A model generated the notes under the pieces. It did not search any database. It was not told where the DNA came from and saw only the letters and a list, made by a program, of their open reading frames with translations. This document shows positions 17,442-25,487 of a stretch of 64,000 nucleotides of DNA, piece after piece. Each line of letters opens with the position of its first letter. Position 1 is the stretch's first letter. This DNA is from Paenibacillus nuruki. Lineage in GTDB: Bacteria; Bacillota; Bacilli; Paenibacillales; Paenibacillaceae. The stretch is from positions 82,635-146,634 of the forward strand of contig NZ_MDER01000025.1 of the NCBI RefSeq assembly GCF_001721045.1, in the 5' to 3' direction. The position numbers and the translations under genes were made by a program.

Positions 17442-18971
17442 TTAATTTGAAGTTTGTAAATGATAAATCTCGTTATATTTTTCTTCTAAATAGTCTGCAA
17501 GATAATCCGGGTTCAAATCTTCACCTGTAATCTGCTGAATCAATTCGGAAGGAGTACGGCTTTTACCATATTTATAAATTTTATCTGTTAGCCATTCTTT
17601 GATCGGCAATAGATTACCTTCAGCAATCCACTTTTCAAAGTCAGGCAGTTCTTTGCGCATGGTATGCGTCATTTGCGCTGCATACATATTACCGAGAGAA
17701 TAGGAAGCGAAATATCCAAAGTCTCCACCTGACCAGTGTACATCTTGCAATACGCCTAGTGCATCATTAGGTGGTGTAATACCTAGATACTCCTGATATT
17801 TACTGTTCCATACTTTAGGCAAATCTTTCACATCTAGACCTTCGTTAAATAACATTTTTTCAATTTCATAACGAATAATGATATGAAGGTTGTATGTTAA
17901 CTCGTCAGCTTCGATACGAATCAATGTATTTTCTACACGGTTTGCTGCACGATAGAACGTATCAAGTGATACTTCTTTAAGCTGTTCAGGGAACAACTGT
18001 TGCAGATCACTATAATAACGATCCCAGAATGAACGACTACGTCCTACTACATTTTCCCAGAAACGGGATTGAGATTCATGAATCCCCATCGATGTTCCTG
18101 TTGCTAATGGAGTGCCTGCTAGATCGTGTGAAATGTTTTGCTCGTACAATGCATGTCCGCCTTCATGAAGAGAACTGAAAATCGCACTCATCACATCTTC
18201 AGGCATATAATTTGTTGTAATCCGTACATCTCCTGGATTAAGACCTGTAGCAAAAGGATGCACACTTTCGTCTAAGCGTCCTGCATCAAAATCAAAACCC
18301 ATTTCTTTAAGCAACAAATGTCCTATCTTTTCTTGTTGACCGATATCATACTGTTGCTTCAAAAAATCATTGTCGGGTTGATGTGCAGATTGCTTAATTT
18401 TTTCCAATAAAGGAACAAGACGTGCTTTCAATCGATCAAATACCACATCTAATTTGGCGACTGTCAAATCAGGCTCATACATATCGAGCAATGTATCATA
18501 ACGTGTTTCTTTCACACCCCAGTAATCAATAAAATCACGTTTCATTGCTACAATCTCACTAAGTAATGGCTCAAAGCCTTTAAAATCATCATTATGTTTG
18601 GCTTCTTCCCATACCGTTTGTGCATGAGTCGTTAAGCTAGAATATTTTTGAATTTTTTCAGGTGGAATCTTCTCATTTAGTTCATACTCTTTACGAACAT
18701 CTTGTACAATGCGTTTGTCATTGTCTTCTAATTGTTCAAATACATCTGGACGTGACAAGATTTCAATATACCCGCCCATTTCTTTCGATACAGACAGTTT
18801 GAAATGTTCTGTTGCTAGTACACCAATCGTATCTGCACGTAGCTCTGCACCTTTACGTGGGGCTCCTGTACGCAAGTCCCATCCCATCAATGCGAGTGCT
18901 TCACCATAACTGCTAATTTTGCGAACCAATTGCCGGAATTGCGTCAACGTATCTTGTACATATTGTTCCAT
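17442..18971 (-). CDS. Metal carboxypeptidase, M32 family (carboxypeptidase Taq-like)
   Basis: Cytoplasmic metallocarboxypeptidase that removes C-terminal residues from peptides. The zinc motif HEGGH lies within SLHEGGHALYEQ, and HESQSRFWEN, the second signature of the family, follows about 30 residues later. The N-terminal LMGWDLRTGAPRKG and the near-C-terminal GDFGYFASYSLGNMYAAQ are also typical. The start at 18971 (MEQYVQD) was chosen over the 41-residue longer frame because AGAGGTGA stands nine bases upstream. This gives 509 residues, the family norm (about 500). It probably works downstream of peptide uptake, though no operon link to opp is seen. Confidence 0.93.
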   Translation of the reverse strand: MEQYVQDTLTQFRQLVRKISSYGEALALMGWDLRTGAPRKGAELRADTIGVLATEHFKLSVSKEMGGYIEILSRPDVFEQLEDNDKRIVQDVRKEYELNEKIPPEKIQKYSSLTTHAQTVWEEAKHNDDFKGFEPLLSEIVAMKRDFIDYWGVKETRYDTLLDMYEPDLTVAKLDVVFDRLKARLVPLLEKIKQSAHQPDNDFLKQQYDIGQQEKIGHLLLKEMGFDFDAGRLDESVHPFATGLNPGDVRITTNYMPEDVMSAIFSSLHEGGHALYEQNISHDLAGTPLATGTSMGIHESQSRFWENVVGRSRSFWDRYYSDLQQLFPEQLKEVSLDTFYRAANRVENTLIRIEADELTYNLHIIIRYEIEKMLFNEGLDVKDLPKVWNSKYQEYLGITPPNDALGVLQDVHWSGGDFGYFASYSLGNMYAAQMTHTMRKELPDFEKWIAEGNLLPIKEWLTDKIYKYGKSRTPSELIQQITGEDLNPDYLADYLEEKYNEIYHLQTSN

Positions 18972-19055
18972 AATAGGGTTCACCTCTCTGCTTACATACA
19001 CAACACTTGGGCTATGACATGTAATATTGTTATTTTTGTAAAAAGACACCTCTTG

Positions 19056-19084
19056 ATGATACGTTCTTCTAGACGTATAATCAA
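19056..19084 (-). promoter_or_regulatory. Predicted sigma-A promoter of the M32 carboxypeptidase gene
   Basis: Minus-strand TTGATT, 17 bases, TATCAT. It lies about 85 bases before the start codon, in a divergent intergenic region. Confidence 0.55.
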
Positions 19085-19104
19085 TGGTACACAATTAAAT
19101 ATTA

Positions 19105-19134
19105 TAGACATCATTCATCAGATTGTGCTATACA
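19105..19134 (+). promoter_or_regulatory. Predicted promoter of the HesB-like gene
   Basis: TAGACA, 18 bases, TATACA, ending about 83 bases before the start. It is back-to-back with the carboxypeptidase promoter, 21 bases away, so the two genes share a compact divergent control region. Confidence 0.45.
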
Positions 19135-19217
19135 CTTTGATTTATGAGTCTATAAGAATACATTTAACCATTTTTGCTCATATCATAATACCTGTAACTT
19201 CTAAGGAGTGAATCGTA

Positions 19218-19553
19218 ATGGTAAAAGTAAATGTAACCCCTCAAGCAGAACAGTATTTAGCACGCAAAATAGGAGATAACAAAGCTGTTATTCGAATTTT
19301 CGTAGATAATGAAGATTGCGGATGTACAGGTGGTATCCCGGCACTTCGTTTAATTGATGAGCCTGGCAAACGAGATACCGTTATCGAAAGCAATGTACTA
19401 ACACTCACCATGCATCAAAGTGGTGAATCGTATTACGATGATGAATTGACATTATCAACCGATGATGCAGGTTCTTCACTCAGACTCAGCAGTGCTTCTC
19501 AGTACTATAGTAGAAGTATTCGCGTTCTTGATGGACGCAAAGCATTAGCCTAA
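19218..19553 (+). CDS. HesB/IscA-like iron-sulfur biosynthesis domain protein
   Basis: 111-residue protein of the Fe-S_biosyn fold, close to the Bacillales YqkB/YneR group rather than to canonical IscA. VTPQAEQYLARKI opens the domain and EDCGCTGGIPALRL carries two Cys in a CGC motif. The C-terminal Cys-x-Cys pair of A-type Fe-S carriers is absent, so a role as an ordinary cluster carrier is doubtful. The ribosome binding site is AAGGAG, eight bases upstream of ATG. The carbonic anhydrase gene follows after 41 bases and is likely cotranscribed. Confidence 0.8.
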   Translation: MVKVNVTPQAEQYLARKIGDNKAVIRIFVDNEDCGCTGGIPALRLIDEPGKRDTVIESNVLTLTMHQSGESYYDDELTLSTDDAGSSLRLSSASQYYSRSIRVLDGRKALA

Positions 19554-19594
19554 TTTTTTATTATGAATCCGTAAGATGAGCAGGAGGATAATCA

Positions 19595-20179
19595 ATGAAT
19601 TCGATTACAACTATTATGCAACACAATCAGGAGTTCGTGACAAGTAAAGAGTATGAAGCGTATCTTTCCAGTCCTTTTCCTGAGAAAAAGTTGGTCATTT
19701 TGACGTGCATGGATACCCGTTTGACTGAATTATTGCCTAAAGCAATGAATATTCGTAACGGTGATGCCAAAATTCTAAAAAACGCAGGTGCTATTATTTC
19801 ACAACCATTCGGTAGTGTAATGCGTAGTATTCTTGTGGCTATTTACGAATTAAAAGCAGAAGAAGTGATCGTAGTTGGTCATCATGGATGTGGTATGGCT
19901 TCACTGAACTCAGATCATATGATTGAGAAAATCCATGAACGCGGAATTGCGCCAGAAGTACTGACTACACTCGAAAATTCAGGGATTAAACTTAAAAGAT
20001 GGCTGCAAGGTTTTGATAACGAAAAAGAAGGCGTTATGCGTAGCGTAGACATTATCAAAAACCATCCTTTACTTCCTGCTAGCGTTCCTGTACACGGCAT
20101 GATTATTGATCCAGCAACAGGACAATTAGAGCTACTTGTCAATGGTTATGATCAGGTTGAAGTCCCTTCTAACTCTTAA
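19595..20179 (+). CDS. Beta-class carbonic anhydrase
   Basis: Zinc enzyme that interconverts CO2 and bicarbonate. The zinc ligands are seen in TCMDTRL (Cys with the Asp-Arg dyad) and in VVGHHGCGM (His-x2-Cys). NGDAKILKNAGA matches the second conserved loop. The 194 residues agree with the short Bacillales members (YtiB-like). The ATG has AGGAGG eight bases upstream. A terminator follows the gene. Confidence 0.93.
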   Translation: MNSITTIMQHNQEFVTSKEYEAYLSSPFPEKKLVILTCMDTRLTELLPKAMNIRNGDAKILKNAGAIISQPFGSVMRSILVAIYELKAEEVIVVGHHGCGMASLNSDHMIEKIHERGIAPEVLTTLENSGIKLKRWLQGFDNEKEGVMRSVDIIKNHPLLPASVPVHGMIIDPATGQLELLVNGYDQVEVPSNS

Positions 20180-20232
20180 TTTTCAACCGATTATTCGCTT
20201 CAAAATACAGCATAAAAGGCTGTAGATATATC

Positions 20233-20263
20233 AGACGTGGAGGTCACTGATCCACGTCTTTTT
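20233..20263 (+). terminator. Terminator after the carbonic anhydrase gene
   Basis: Arms AGACGTGG and CCACGTCT with an 11-base loop, followed by TTTTT on the plus strand. Confidence 0.85.
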
Positions 20264-20376
20264 GCTATTTATTTTTATTGAAATGAACAAAATATCGCTT
20301 CATTTCAAAATTTGAACATTCTTTGTCTATCTTTTTTATATTTCAATAACTTTATATAAAATCGCTATGAGCTTCC

Positions 20377-20406
20377 TTGCGAAAGCATACAGTTGTAGTG
20401 TACACT
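20377..20406 (+). promoter_or_regulatory. Predicted promoter of the padR-like gene with overlapping palindrome
   Basis: TTGCGA, 18 bases, TACACT. The perfect palindrome AGTGTACACT (20397-20406) covers the -10 element. This is where an autoregulating PadR-type repressor would bind, but the operator assignment is inference. Confidence 0.4.
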
Positions 20407-20457
20407 TTATCTTAAATCGGCCAAATGGCTGTTTTAAAAGATAGGAGAGAATGCCCT

Positions 20458-21021
20458 ATGAACACGCTATCTTATGGTTTACTTGCCTTGCTTGCACGCA
20501 ATAATTCGTCAGGTTACGACTTGATGCTCAAGATTCAACCGTTTTGGCAAGCAAAACATAGTCAAATTTATCCATTGTTATCACGCATGGAAGAACAACA
20601 TCTGTTATCCGCAGAATGGATTCAACAAACAGACAAGCCAGACAAAAAGATTTACGCGATTACCCCTCTAGGAGAGCAACGTCTCAAAGAGTGGATGCAA
20701 CTTCCTGCGGGTGAACCTGTTAGTCGTGATGAGTTGGTTCTCAAAGCATTTTGCTTATGGACAACCGATCGCGAAAACGCTATCTCTTTGTTTAGTACAC
20801 GATCTATTTATTACCAAGAACGTATTCATTACTTTGAGCAAGCGATTCACAAAATGCCTGAAGAAGTACGTCAATTCGGTACACGCGATTTTGGATTGTA
20901 TATTTTGCGTCAAAAAGCATTGGCAACAGCTAAAGCGAATTTGGAATGGACAACATGGGTGATCGACATGCTCAAAAATTCCACAACAACAGAAAGTTCC
21001 TCACAACCTCAACACCAATGA
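20458..21021 (+). CDS. PadR-family transcriptional regulator
   Basis: 187-residue protein with an N-terminal winged helix (YGLLALLARNNSSGYDLM, QIYPLLSRMEEQHLL, YAITPLGEQRLKEWM) and a C-terminal helical dimerisation domain (AISLFSTRSIYYQERI). This is the layout of subfamily-1 PadR proteins with the Vir C-terminal domain. The start at 20458 was chosen because AGGAGAG lies about nine bases upstream. No exporter or phenolic-acid decarboxylase adjoins it, so the regulated target is unclear. A palindrome in its own promoter hints at autoregulation. Confidence 0.9.
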   Translation: MNTLSYGLLALLARNNSSGYDLMLKIQPFWQAKHSQIYPLLSRMEEQHLLSAEWIQQTDKPDKKIYAITPLGEQRLKEWMQLPAGEPVSRDELVLKAFCLWTTDRENAISLFSTRSIYYQERIHYFEQAIHKMPEEVRQFGTRDFGLYILRQKALATAKANLEWTTWVIDMLKNSTTTESSSQPQHQ

Positions 21022-21075
21022 ACAGTTTATACGAAGCCAATGGTTCAAAATAAAGAGAATCAATATTAAAACATT

Positions 21076-21106
21076 TTGAAACCTAATAATAAGTGCTTCG
21101 TATAAT
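21076..21106 (+). promoter_or_regulatory. Predicted promoter of the small secreted protein gene
   Basis: TTGAAA and a perfect TATAAT, separated by 19 bases, 38 bases before the start codon. The spacing is longer than ideal. Confidence 0.4.
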
Positions 21107-21143
21107 AATTATACTGTCATTGAAGACAACTACTAGGAGGATC

Positions 21144-21587
21144 ATGAACACAATGAAAAAAATGCTGATGGTTTTTGTAGCATTCACATTATTCTTCACC
21201 TTATTTAGCGGATTTGCTAATGATGCAGATGCAAGACGTGGTGGTGGATTCAAATCTTCACCGAAGTCTTACACAACAACACCTAAAAAATCAACAGATA
21301 GCAATAGCAGTACAATGAACAGCACGAACCGTAGTAAAAATACTACAGCCGGTTCAACAGCTAATCGTGGATTTTTCAGCGGTGGTAGCTTTTTCAAAGG
21401 ATTAATGATTGGTGGTCTTGCCGGTATGTTATTCGGCGGAATGTTCGGTAATATGGGAATGTTCGGAGACTTGTTAGGATTAGTTATCAACTTATTTGCT
21501 ATTTATATTCTATTTATAGCGGCTCGTGGTATTTACCGTATGATTCGTCAACGTAAAAAATCCGCTGATCCGTACAACAGACGTTAA
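21144..21587 (+). CDS. Small exported, Gly-rich membrane protein
   Basis: 147-residue protein with a cleavable-looking signal peptide (MKKMLMVFVAFTLFFTLFSG, ANDADA), then a Ser/Thr/Lys-rich linker starting with RRGGGFKSSP. Next come a Gly/Met-rich segment (FFSGGSFFKGLMIGGLAGMLFGGMFGN) and one membrane helix (LVINLFAIYILFIAARGIY), ending in a basic tail. The RGGG start and the Gly-rich hydrophobic block resemble the N-terminal part of Tim44-like bacterial membrane proteins, but the Tim44 domain is missing. The start has AGGAGG four bases upstream; the longer frame has none. The stop overlaps the next start (TAATG). Function unknown. Confidence 0.75.
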   Translation: MNTMKKMLMVFVAFTLFFTLFSGFANDADARRGGGFKSSPKSYTTTPKKSTDSNSSTMNSTNRSKNTTAGSTANRGFFSGGSFFKGLMIGGLAGMLFGGMFGNMGMFGDLLGLVINLFAIYILFIAARGIYRMIRQRKKSADPYNRR

Positions 21588-21883
21588 TGCCTATGCGACT
21601 CAGTATGGATGAAATCATTAACGCAGTGTGCTTGAATATCGCTGAACGCAAAGGACTCAAACCTACGGATGTAACGGTTCAACTTTCCTGGGAAGAAGAC
21701 ACGGGTTACACCGCAGAAGTGTGGACAGAAGGACGAAGCCAATATTTAGTCGAAAGTAATCTGAACGAAGCGATCTTACGTTATATGTTCAGTGAGTATA
21801 ATGCACGTGTATTTAAAGAACAGGTAGAATTAGTTATCAACGATGACGAAGAAGAAATTCAAGCGATTATTCGCGATAACTAA
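21587..21883 (+). CDS. YxcD-like (DUF2653) small protein
   Basis: 98-residue acidic cytoplasmic protein, translationally coupled to the preceding secreted-protein gene by a one-base overlap. It resembles the Bacillales YxcD/DUF2653 family (DEIINAVCLNIAERKGLKPTDVTVQL, given here in part, and YMFSEYNARVF). No catalytic motif is visible. Tight coupling to a membrane protein suggests they work together, but no function is known to me. Confidence 0.75.
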   Translation: MPMRLSMDEIINAVCLNIAERKGLKPTDVTVQLSWEEDTGYTAEVWTEGRSQYLVESNLNEAILRYMFSEYNARVFKEQVELVINDDEEEIQAIIRDN

Positions 21884-21918
21884 TCTCTACTCTATTCATT
21901 TAATGAAGAATACTTTCC

Positions 21919-21966
21919 AAAAGCTTGCGATATAGACTATCATTTAGTCGAATATCGTAAGCTTTT
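21919..21966. terminator. Bidirectional terminator between convergent genes
   Basis: AAAAGCTTGCGATAT pairs with ATATCGTAAGCTTTT apart from one G-T pair, and an inner GACTA-TAGTC stem extends the hairpin. The right arm lies inside the last codons of the convergent hydrolase gene. Confidence 0.88.
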
Positions 21967-22972
21967 TTTGTATCCAATCATACGCATATCGTCCACTAAT
22001 CTCATGCCCACCTTCAAATAAATCATATGCAAATTGTTCTTCTACATGATGCTGTAGATAGATCTGTTGTAACTGTGTTATCGCCTGCTCCACACCTTGT
22101 AAAGGAAAAATCGGGTCACTCTTTCCCCCTTCTACAAATAAAGGTCGTGGCGCGATCAGACCGATCCATTGAGGCAAGTCGGCATACACCGCCTGACCGG
22201 GAATATAATTACAGATACAGTGATGAATATGCAGAATACTGTCCTGATACGTATTGGTGAATCCTGTAAGTACTGTAGCACGTATCCGTTGATCAAGTAC
22301 CGCTGTCAAATAAGCAATCAATGCTCCTCCTGAAAATCCCATAATCCCAATCCGCTCTGCATCCACTTCTGGCATTTCACTTAGAACATCTACTACTTTC
22401 AATATTTCATGTACTCTAAATCCAGCCAACGTCTTCCCCATTAATAACATTCGGCTCGATAAAGAATCACATGAATTAGCAACCTCTGCATTTCTAGCCA
22501 TATCTTCAGCCAATCGTCTTTCTCCAAAACCAATCACATCAGGAGCTATAGTGATTAGCCCTCGGTTGACCAGTTGTACAGCATAATGTTGATGAATACC
22601 CGGTGTATTGAGATCAGCTTCTCCATTTGGCAATAGACCTACAATCTCACGGCTACCGTAGCCATGACCATGAATAGCAATCACTGCGGGTGCAGGTGTC
22701 GTTAGATGTTTGGGAATTAAGACATAAGCAGCAAATGAACTATAAGGAGAAGCGGACAATTCTATCCGCTTGCGAATATATGTACCACAATCAACGGTTT
22801 CCAAAAGCTTTACTTCATCACTATCATTTGATGGAAATATACCGATAAGCTGTTGCAATAATGTTCGTCCTTGAGATCGATCCTGTCCTTCTTCTGCAAA
22901 AGATAATGAATGTTGTGCCGCAGTATCTGTATATAACTGCTTTAACAGTGTATCTCCCTGCCAGTCGCCCAT
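21944..22972 (-). CDS. Alpha/beta hydrolase (dienelactone hydrolase/acetyl-xylan-esterase-like)
   Basis: 342-residue hydrolase with AIHGHGYGSREIVG (oxyanion-hole region), nucleophile elbow GFSGG, acid in GGKSDPIFP and catalytic His in FEGGHE, so the triad is complete. The segment PDVIGFGERRL is typical of the abhydrolase_7/DLH-like hydrolases that act on esters of sugars or small molecules. The start at 22972 (MGDWQGD) follows GGAGGAG. No signal peptide is seen, so it is cytoplasmic. Substrate not predictable. Confidence 0.85.
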   Translation of the reverse strand: MGDWQGDTLLKQLYTDTAAQHSLSFAEEGQDRSQGRTLLQQLIGIFPSNDSDEVKLLETVDCGTYIRKRIELSASPYSSFAAYVLIPKHLTTPAPAVIAIHGHGYGSREIVGLLPNGEADLNTPGIHQHYAVQLVNRGLITIAPDVIGFGERRLAEDMARNAEVANSCDSLSSRMLLMGKTLAGFRVHEILKVVDVLSEMPEVDAERIGIMGFSGGALIAYLTAVLDQRIRATVLTGFTNTYQDSILHIHHCICNYIPGQAVYADLPQWIGLIAPRPLFVEGGKSDPIFPLQGVEQAITQLQQIYLQHHVEEQFAYDLFEGGHEISGRYAYDWIQKKLTIFD

Positions 22973-23077
22973 ATTTCTCCTCCTATGCACACGTTATCAT
23001 TTTGAGTTGTATATGCTCTCTTTTTCTATAACGACCTGATAATGCCTTTATTATATCGCTGGTTTATATAAAAACAA

Positions 23078-23109
23078 GTTAATGATAGCGATATATATCT
23101 ATCATTAAC
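23078..23109 (-). terminator. Terminator of the signalling operon, overlapping the last stop codon
   Basis: Perfect 11-bp arms GTTAATGATAG and CTATCATTAAC surround an AT-rich 10-base loop. On the minus strand TTGTTTTTATAT follows. The stop codon of the HD-GYP-like gene forms part of one arm. Confidence 0.8.
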
Positions 23110-25162
23110 CTGCTTCTTCTAACAAAACATCAAACTCTAGCAAAATAGATGTTCCCTTTGAACTGGTATGCACCATAATTCGATCTGCTGAGGTGTACAT
23201 CAATGCAAAACCTTTACCTAGTGAACGCTTACTACTATATCCTGAGATCAGTATCATCTTAGGCAACTCATGAATAGGAATACCTGAACCATGATCTGTA
23301 ATATAAATTTGCAGAACATTAGGCTTACTATACACAGACAATTTGCCATGTGCAGCATGTTTAATCAGATTGGTAACTCCTTCAGATACAGCGAGTTTAA
23401 TATGCATCAGTTTTTTCGGTTGATTGATTTTGAGCTCTTCTGGAATATACTCCATCACCAATGAGCGTCCTGAAGATACGTCGCTTTTAGTCATAATATC
23501 CATATTAGCTAGTGGACTACCCAGATGTTCTTCAATCTCTTGTTGTTCTAGACAGATATCAATTTTGCTTTTGGAAAGTGTTTCGATCACATCTTTATAC
23601 GAGCGCATCGTACTTTGATGCAATTGTTCACGGTATTCTAACGCCGGTGTAATATCTGTTAATACAATAGCAACCCAATTATTTTCTGGATAAAAATGAG
23701 CTTCAAATGTTTTTTGATTACTCTGGATCACTTCATAGAAATTTTCAGAGACACGTAATGCATGTTCAGCCAGTGGCCCTAATTGATTTTTCAAATGAAT
23801 GTCTTCCATCTCTTGCAGACTATGATGGTCTTTATATTTAAGCAATACAGTCCCACCAGTGAATCCACTCATTTCTTTGTGTTCATCTACAGATGGAAGT
23901 TCTGAATCAATCAGATCCGAACCTTCAAGTAACGGCTTAGTGATCACAAGCTGGCGCAAAGCGATAATAATCTCTAATGTGATCCGTTGTATCAACTTAG
24001 GATCTAATACTTTGCCTGAAAGTCGTTGTAATTGGTGTAAGACGTCTACATTATCGGAATGACTACTTAACAAATGTTCCAAATGATTGCAGAGCGCTAT
24101 AATACGCGATTCATAAGGAATATCCTGACCTTTCAAGCCAGACGGGAATCCTTTGCCATCATAACGTTCATGATGATGAAGTACCCAGGCTGCTGCTTTC
24201 TTATCTCCACTAATCGCATAAATAATATTAGAACTTTCAGTAGCGTGAGACTGATACTCTTTTTCTTCTGTTAAAGATAATGCACCACGCTTCGTCAGAA
24301 TCTCCATCGGCAATAATGATTTACCAATATCATGTAGTGTAGTGTAATTGACTAAATCTGTTCTTCTTTTTTTGGGATACGCCAGTAGTTCCAACATATA
24401 CTGACAAAGAATCCCTGTGTTCTTACCATGCCCTTCATTACGCTGAGAAATTCTCAATTCGCTTAATCGAATAAACTCTTCTGAAGATTTCATTCGAATC
24501 TGTAATTGACGAATAAATCCATGCGACAAAAAAATAATCAGTAGCAAAAACAATAACACATACACTGTTTCGTATACGATATTGCCTAACGAGATATGTC
24601 TTAGAAAATGAGGAACGATAATCGTACATAACAATACAGGTACGATCAACTCTTTTAATTTGAGCACCATATCATTAAGAAAAGGTGTACCAATAATTGT
24701 TGTAGAAGCACCTGCTAGTAATAACATATAGACTAGACTAAATACTAGAGCTCCTAGTCCTGCCTGAATATAGGTAGAAAAAGGATTCAAGGCTTCCATC
24801 ACTTGATACGATAAATAAATACTAATTACACTTTTGCCTAATGCAGAGCAGATTCGAAAAAGATTCATTTGCCGAATATCAAAATTCTTTTTGCGTGTGT
24901 AAGATATAATCGTACTGATGACTATTCCCAAAATAGCAGGATTATACCCAAAAGCAAGCGCAAGAATAAGAAACCCAACCAGACTTCCGCTGTACTCCTC
25001 ACCGCTTAGTAATCTGACCGGAAACAGATCCAACAAAACGATAAGAAACAGAATCGGCGCAATTGCAAACAATGCAATTGAATGCCATTCGCGGATCATA
25101 TATACGATACTTGCTACCCCTACAAGGCTTAGCAATATCGTATAACCGTTCTTTTCTTTCAT
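23105..25162 (-). CDS. Membrane HD-GYP-like domain fused to RsbW/RsbT-type serine-kinase ATPase
   Basis: 685-residue integral membrane sensor. About eight hydrophobic segments (residues 1-220) precede an HD domain with LHDIGK and HHERYDGKGFPSGLKG. This is HD-GYP-like, but reads GFP for GYP and has Asn in LCNHLE where the family places a metal-binding Asp. A PAS/linker region follows, then a C-terminal GHKL ATPase with EGVTNLIKHA (N-box), DHGSGIP and GKGFALM. That ATPase type is found in anti-sigma kinases (RsbW, SpoIIAB) and RsbT rather than in histidine kinases; no phosphorylatable H-box is visible. The start overlaps the stop of the STAS gene (TAATG), so the two are made together and the kinase probably phosphorylates that STAS protein. 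Confidence 0.82.
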   Translation of the reverse strand: MKEKNGYTILLSLVGVASIVYMIREWHSIALFAIAPILFLIVLLDLFPVRLLSGEEYSGSLVGFLILALAFGYNPAILGIVISTIISYTRKKNFDIRQMNLFRICSALGKSVISIYLSYQVMEALNPFSTYIQAGLGALVFSLVYMLLLAGASTTIIGTPFLNDMVLKLKELIVPVLLCTIIVPHFLRHISLGNIVYETVYVLLFLLLIIFLSHGFIRQLQIRMKSSEEFIRLSELRISQRNEGHGKNTGILCQYMLELLAYPKKRRTDLVNYTTLHDIGKSLLPMEILTKRGALSLTEEKEYQSHATESSNIIYAISGDKKAAAWVLHHHERYDGKGFPSGLKGQDIPYESRIIALCNHLEHLLSSHSDNVDVLHQLQRLSGKVLDPKLIQRITLEIIIALRQLVITKPLLEGSDLIDSELPSVDEHKEMSGFTGGTVLLKYKDHHSLQEMEDIHLKNQLGPLAEHALRVSENFYEVIQSNQKTFEAHFYPENNWVAIVLTDITPALEYREQLHQSTMRSYKDVIETLSKSKIDICLEQQEIEEHLGSPLANMDIMTKSDVSSGRSLVMEYIPEELKINQPKKLMHIKLAVSEGVTNLIKHAAHGKLSVYSKPNVLQIYITDHGSGIPIHELPKMILISGYSSKRSLGKGFALMYTSADRIMVHTSSKGTSILLEFDVLLEEAG

Positions 25163-25473
25163 TATCTAAAGATTTCCTTGCCCAGAATCTCATCCAGTTG
25201 AAGCAATTCAAAAACTTCCATAACCTCCGGTTGAGTTTGTTCAATATAGACATTACGCCCTAATTCTTGCAACACTTGTACCAGACGAATAATCAGTCCA
25301 ATCCCAGAAGAATCTACAAAGAATACCTTTTCCAAATTCAATATAATATTCGTATACGGTGCTACAGCCGGTTCGATCTCGTCCTCTAATACATCCCCAG
25401 CATCAATATCAATATCACCTTCAAAATAAATTGTAGCTTGTACTTCATCGGTCACGATTTGATATGCAAACAT
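25162..25473 (-). CDS. STAS-domain anti-anti-sigma factor-like protein
   Basis: 103 residues, a single STAS domain as in SpoIIAA and RsbV. FEGDIDIDAGDVLE is the N-terminal part, and FVDSSGIGLIIR carries the phosphorylatable Ser of the DSSG motif. The ribosome binding site (GGAGAG) overlaps the stop of the FapA gene. Flanked by a kinase-like ATPase and, two genes upstream, by a PP2C phosphatase, it completes a partner-switching set. The downstream target (a sigma factor or another output) is not encoded in the window. Confidence 0.9.
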   Translation of the reverse strand: MFAYQIVTDEVQATIYFEGDIDIDAGDVLEDEIEPAVAPYTNIILNLEKVFFVDSSGIGLIIRLVQVLQELGRNVYIEQTQPEVMEVFELLQLDEILGKEIFR

Positions 25474-25487
25474 TATTTTTCACTCTC

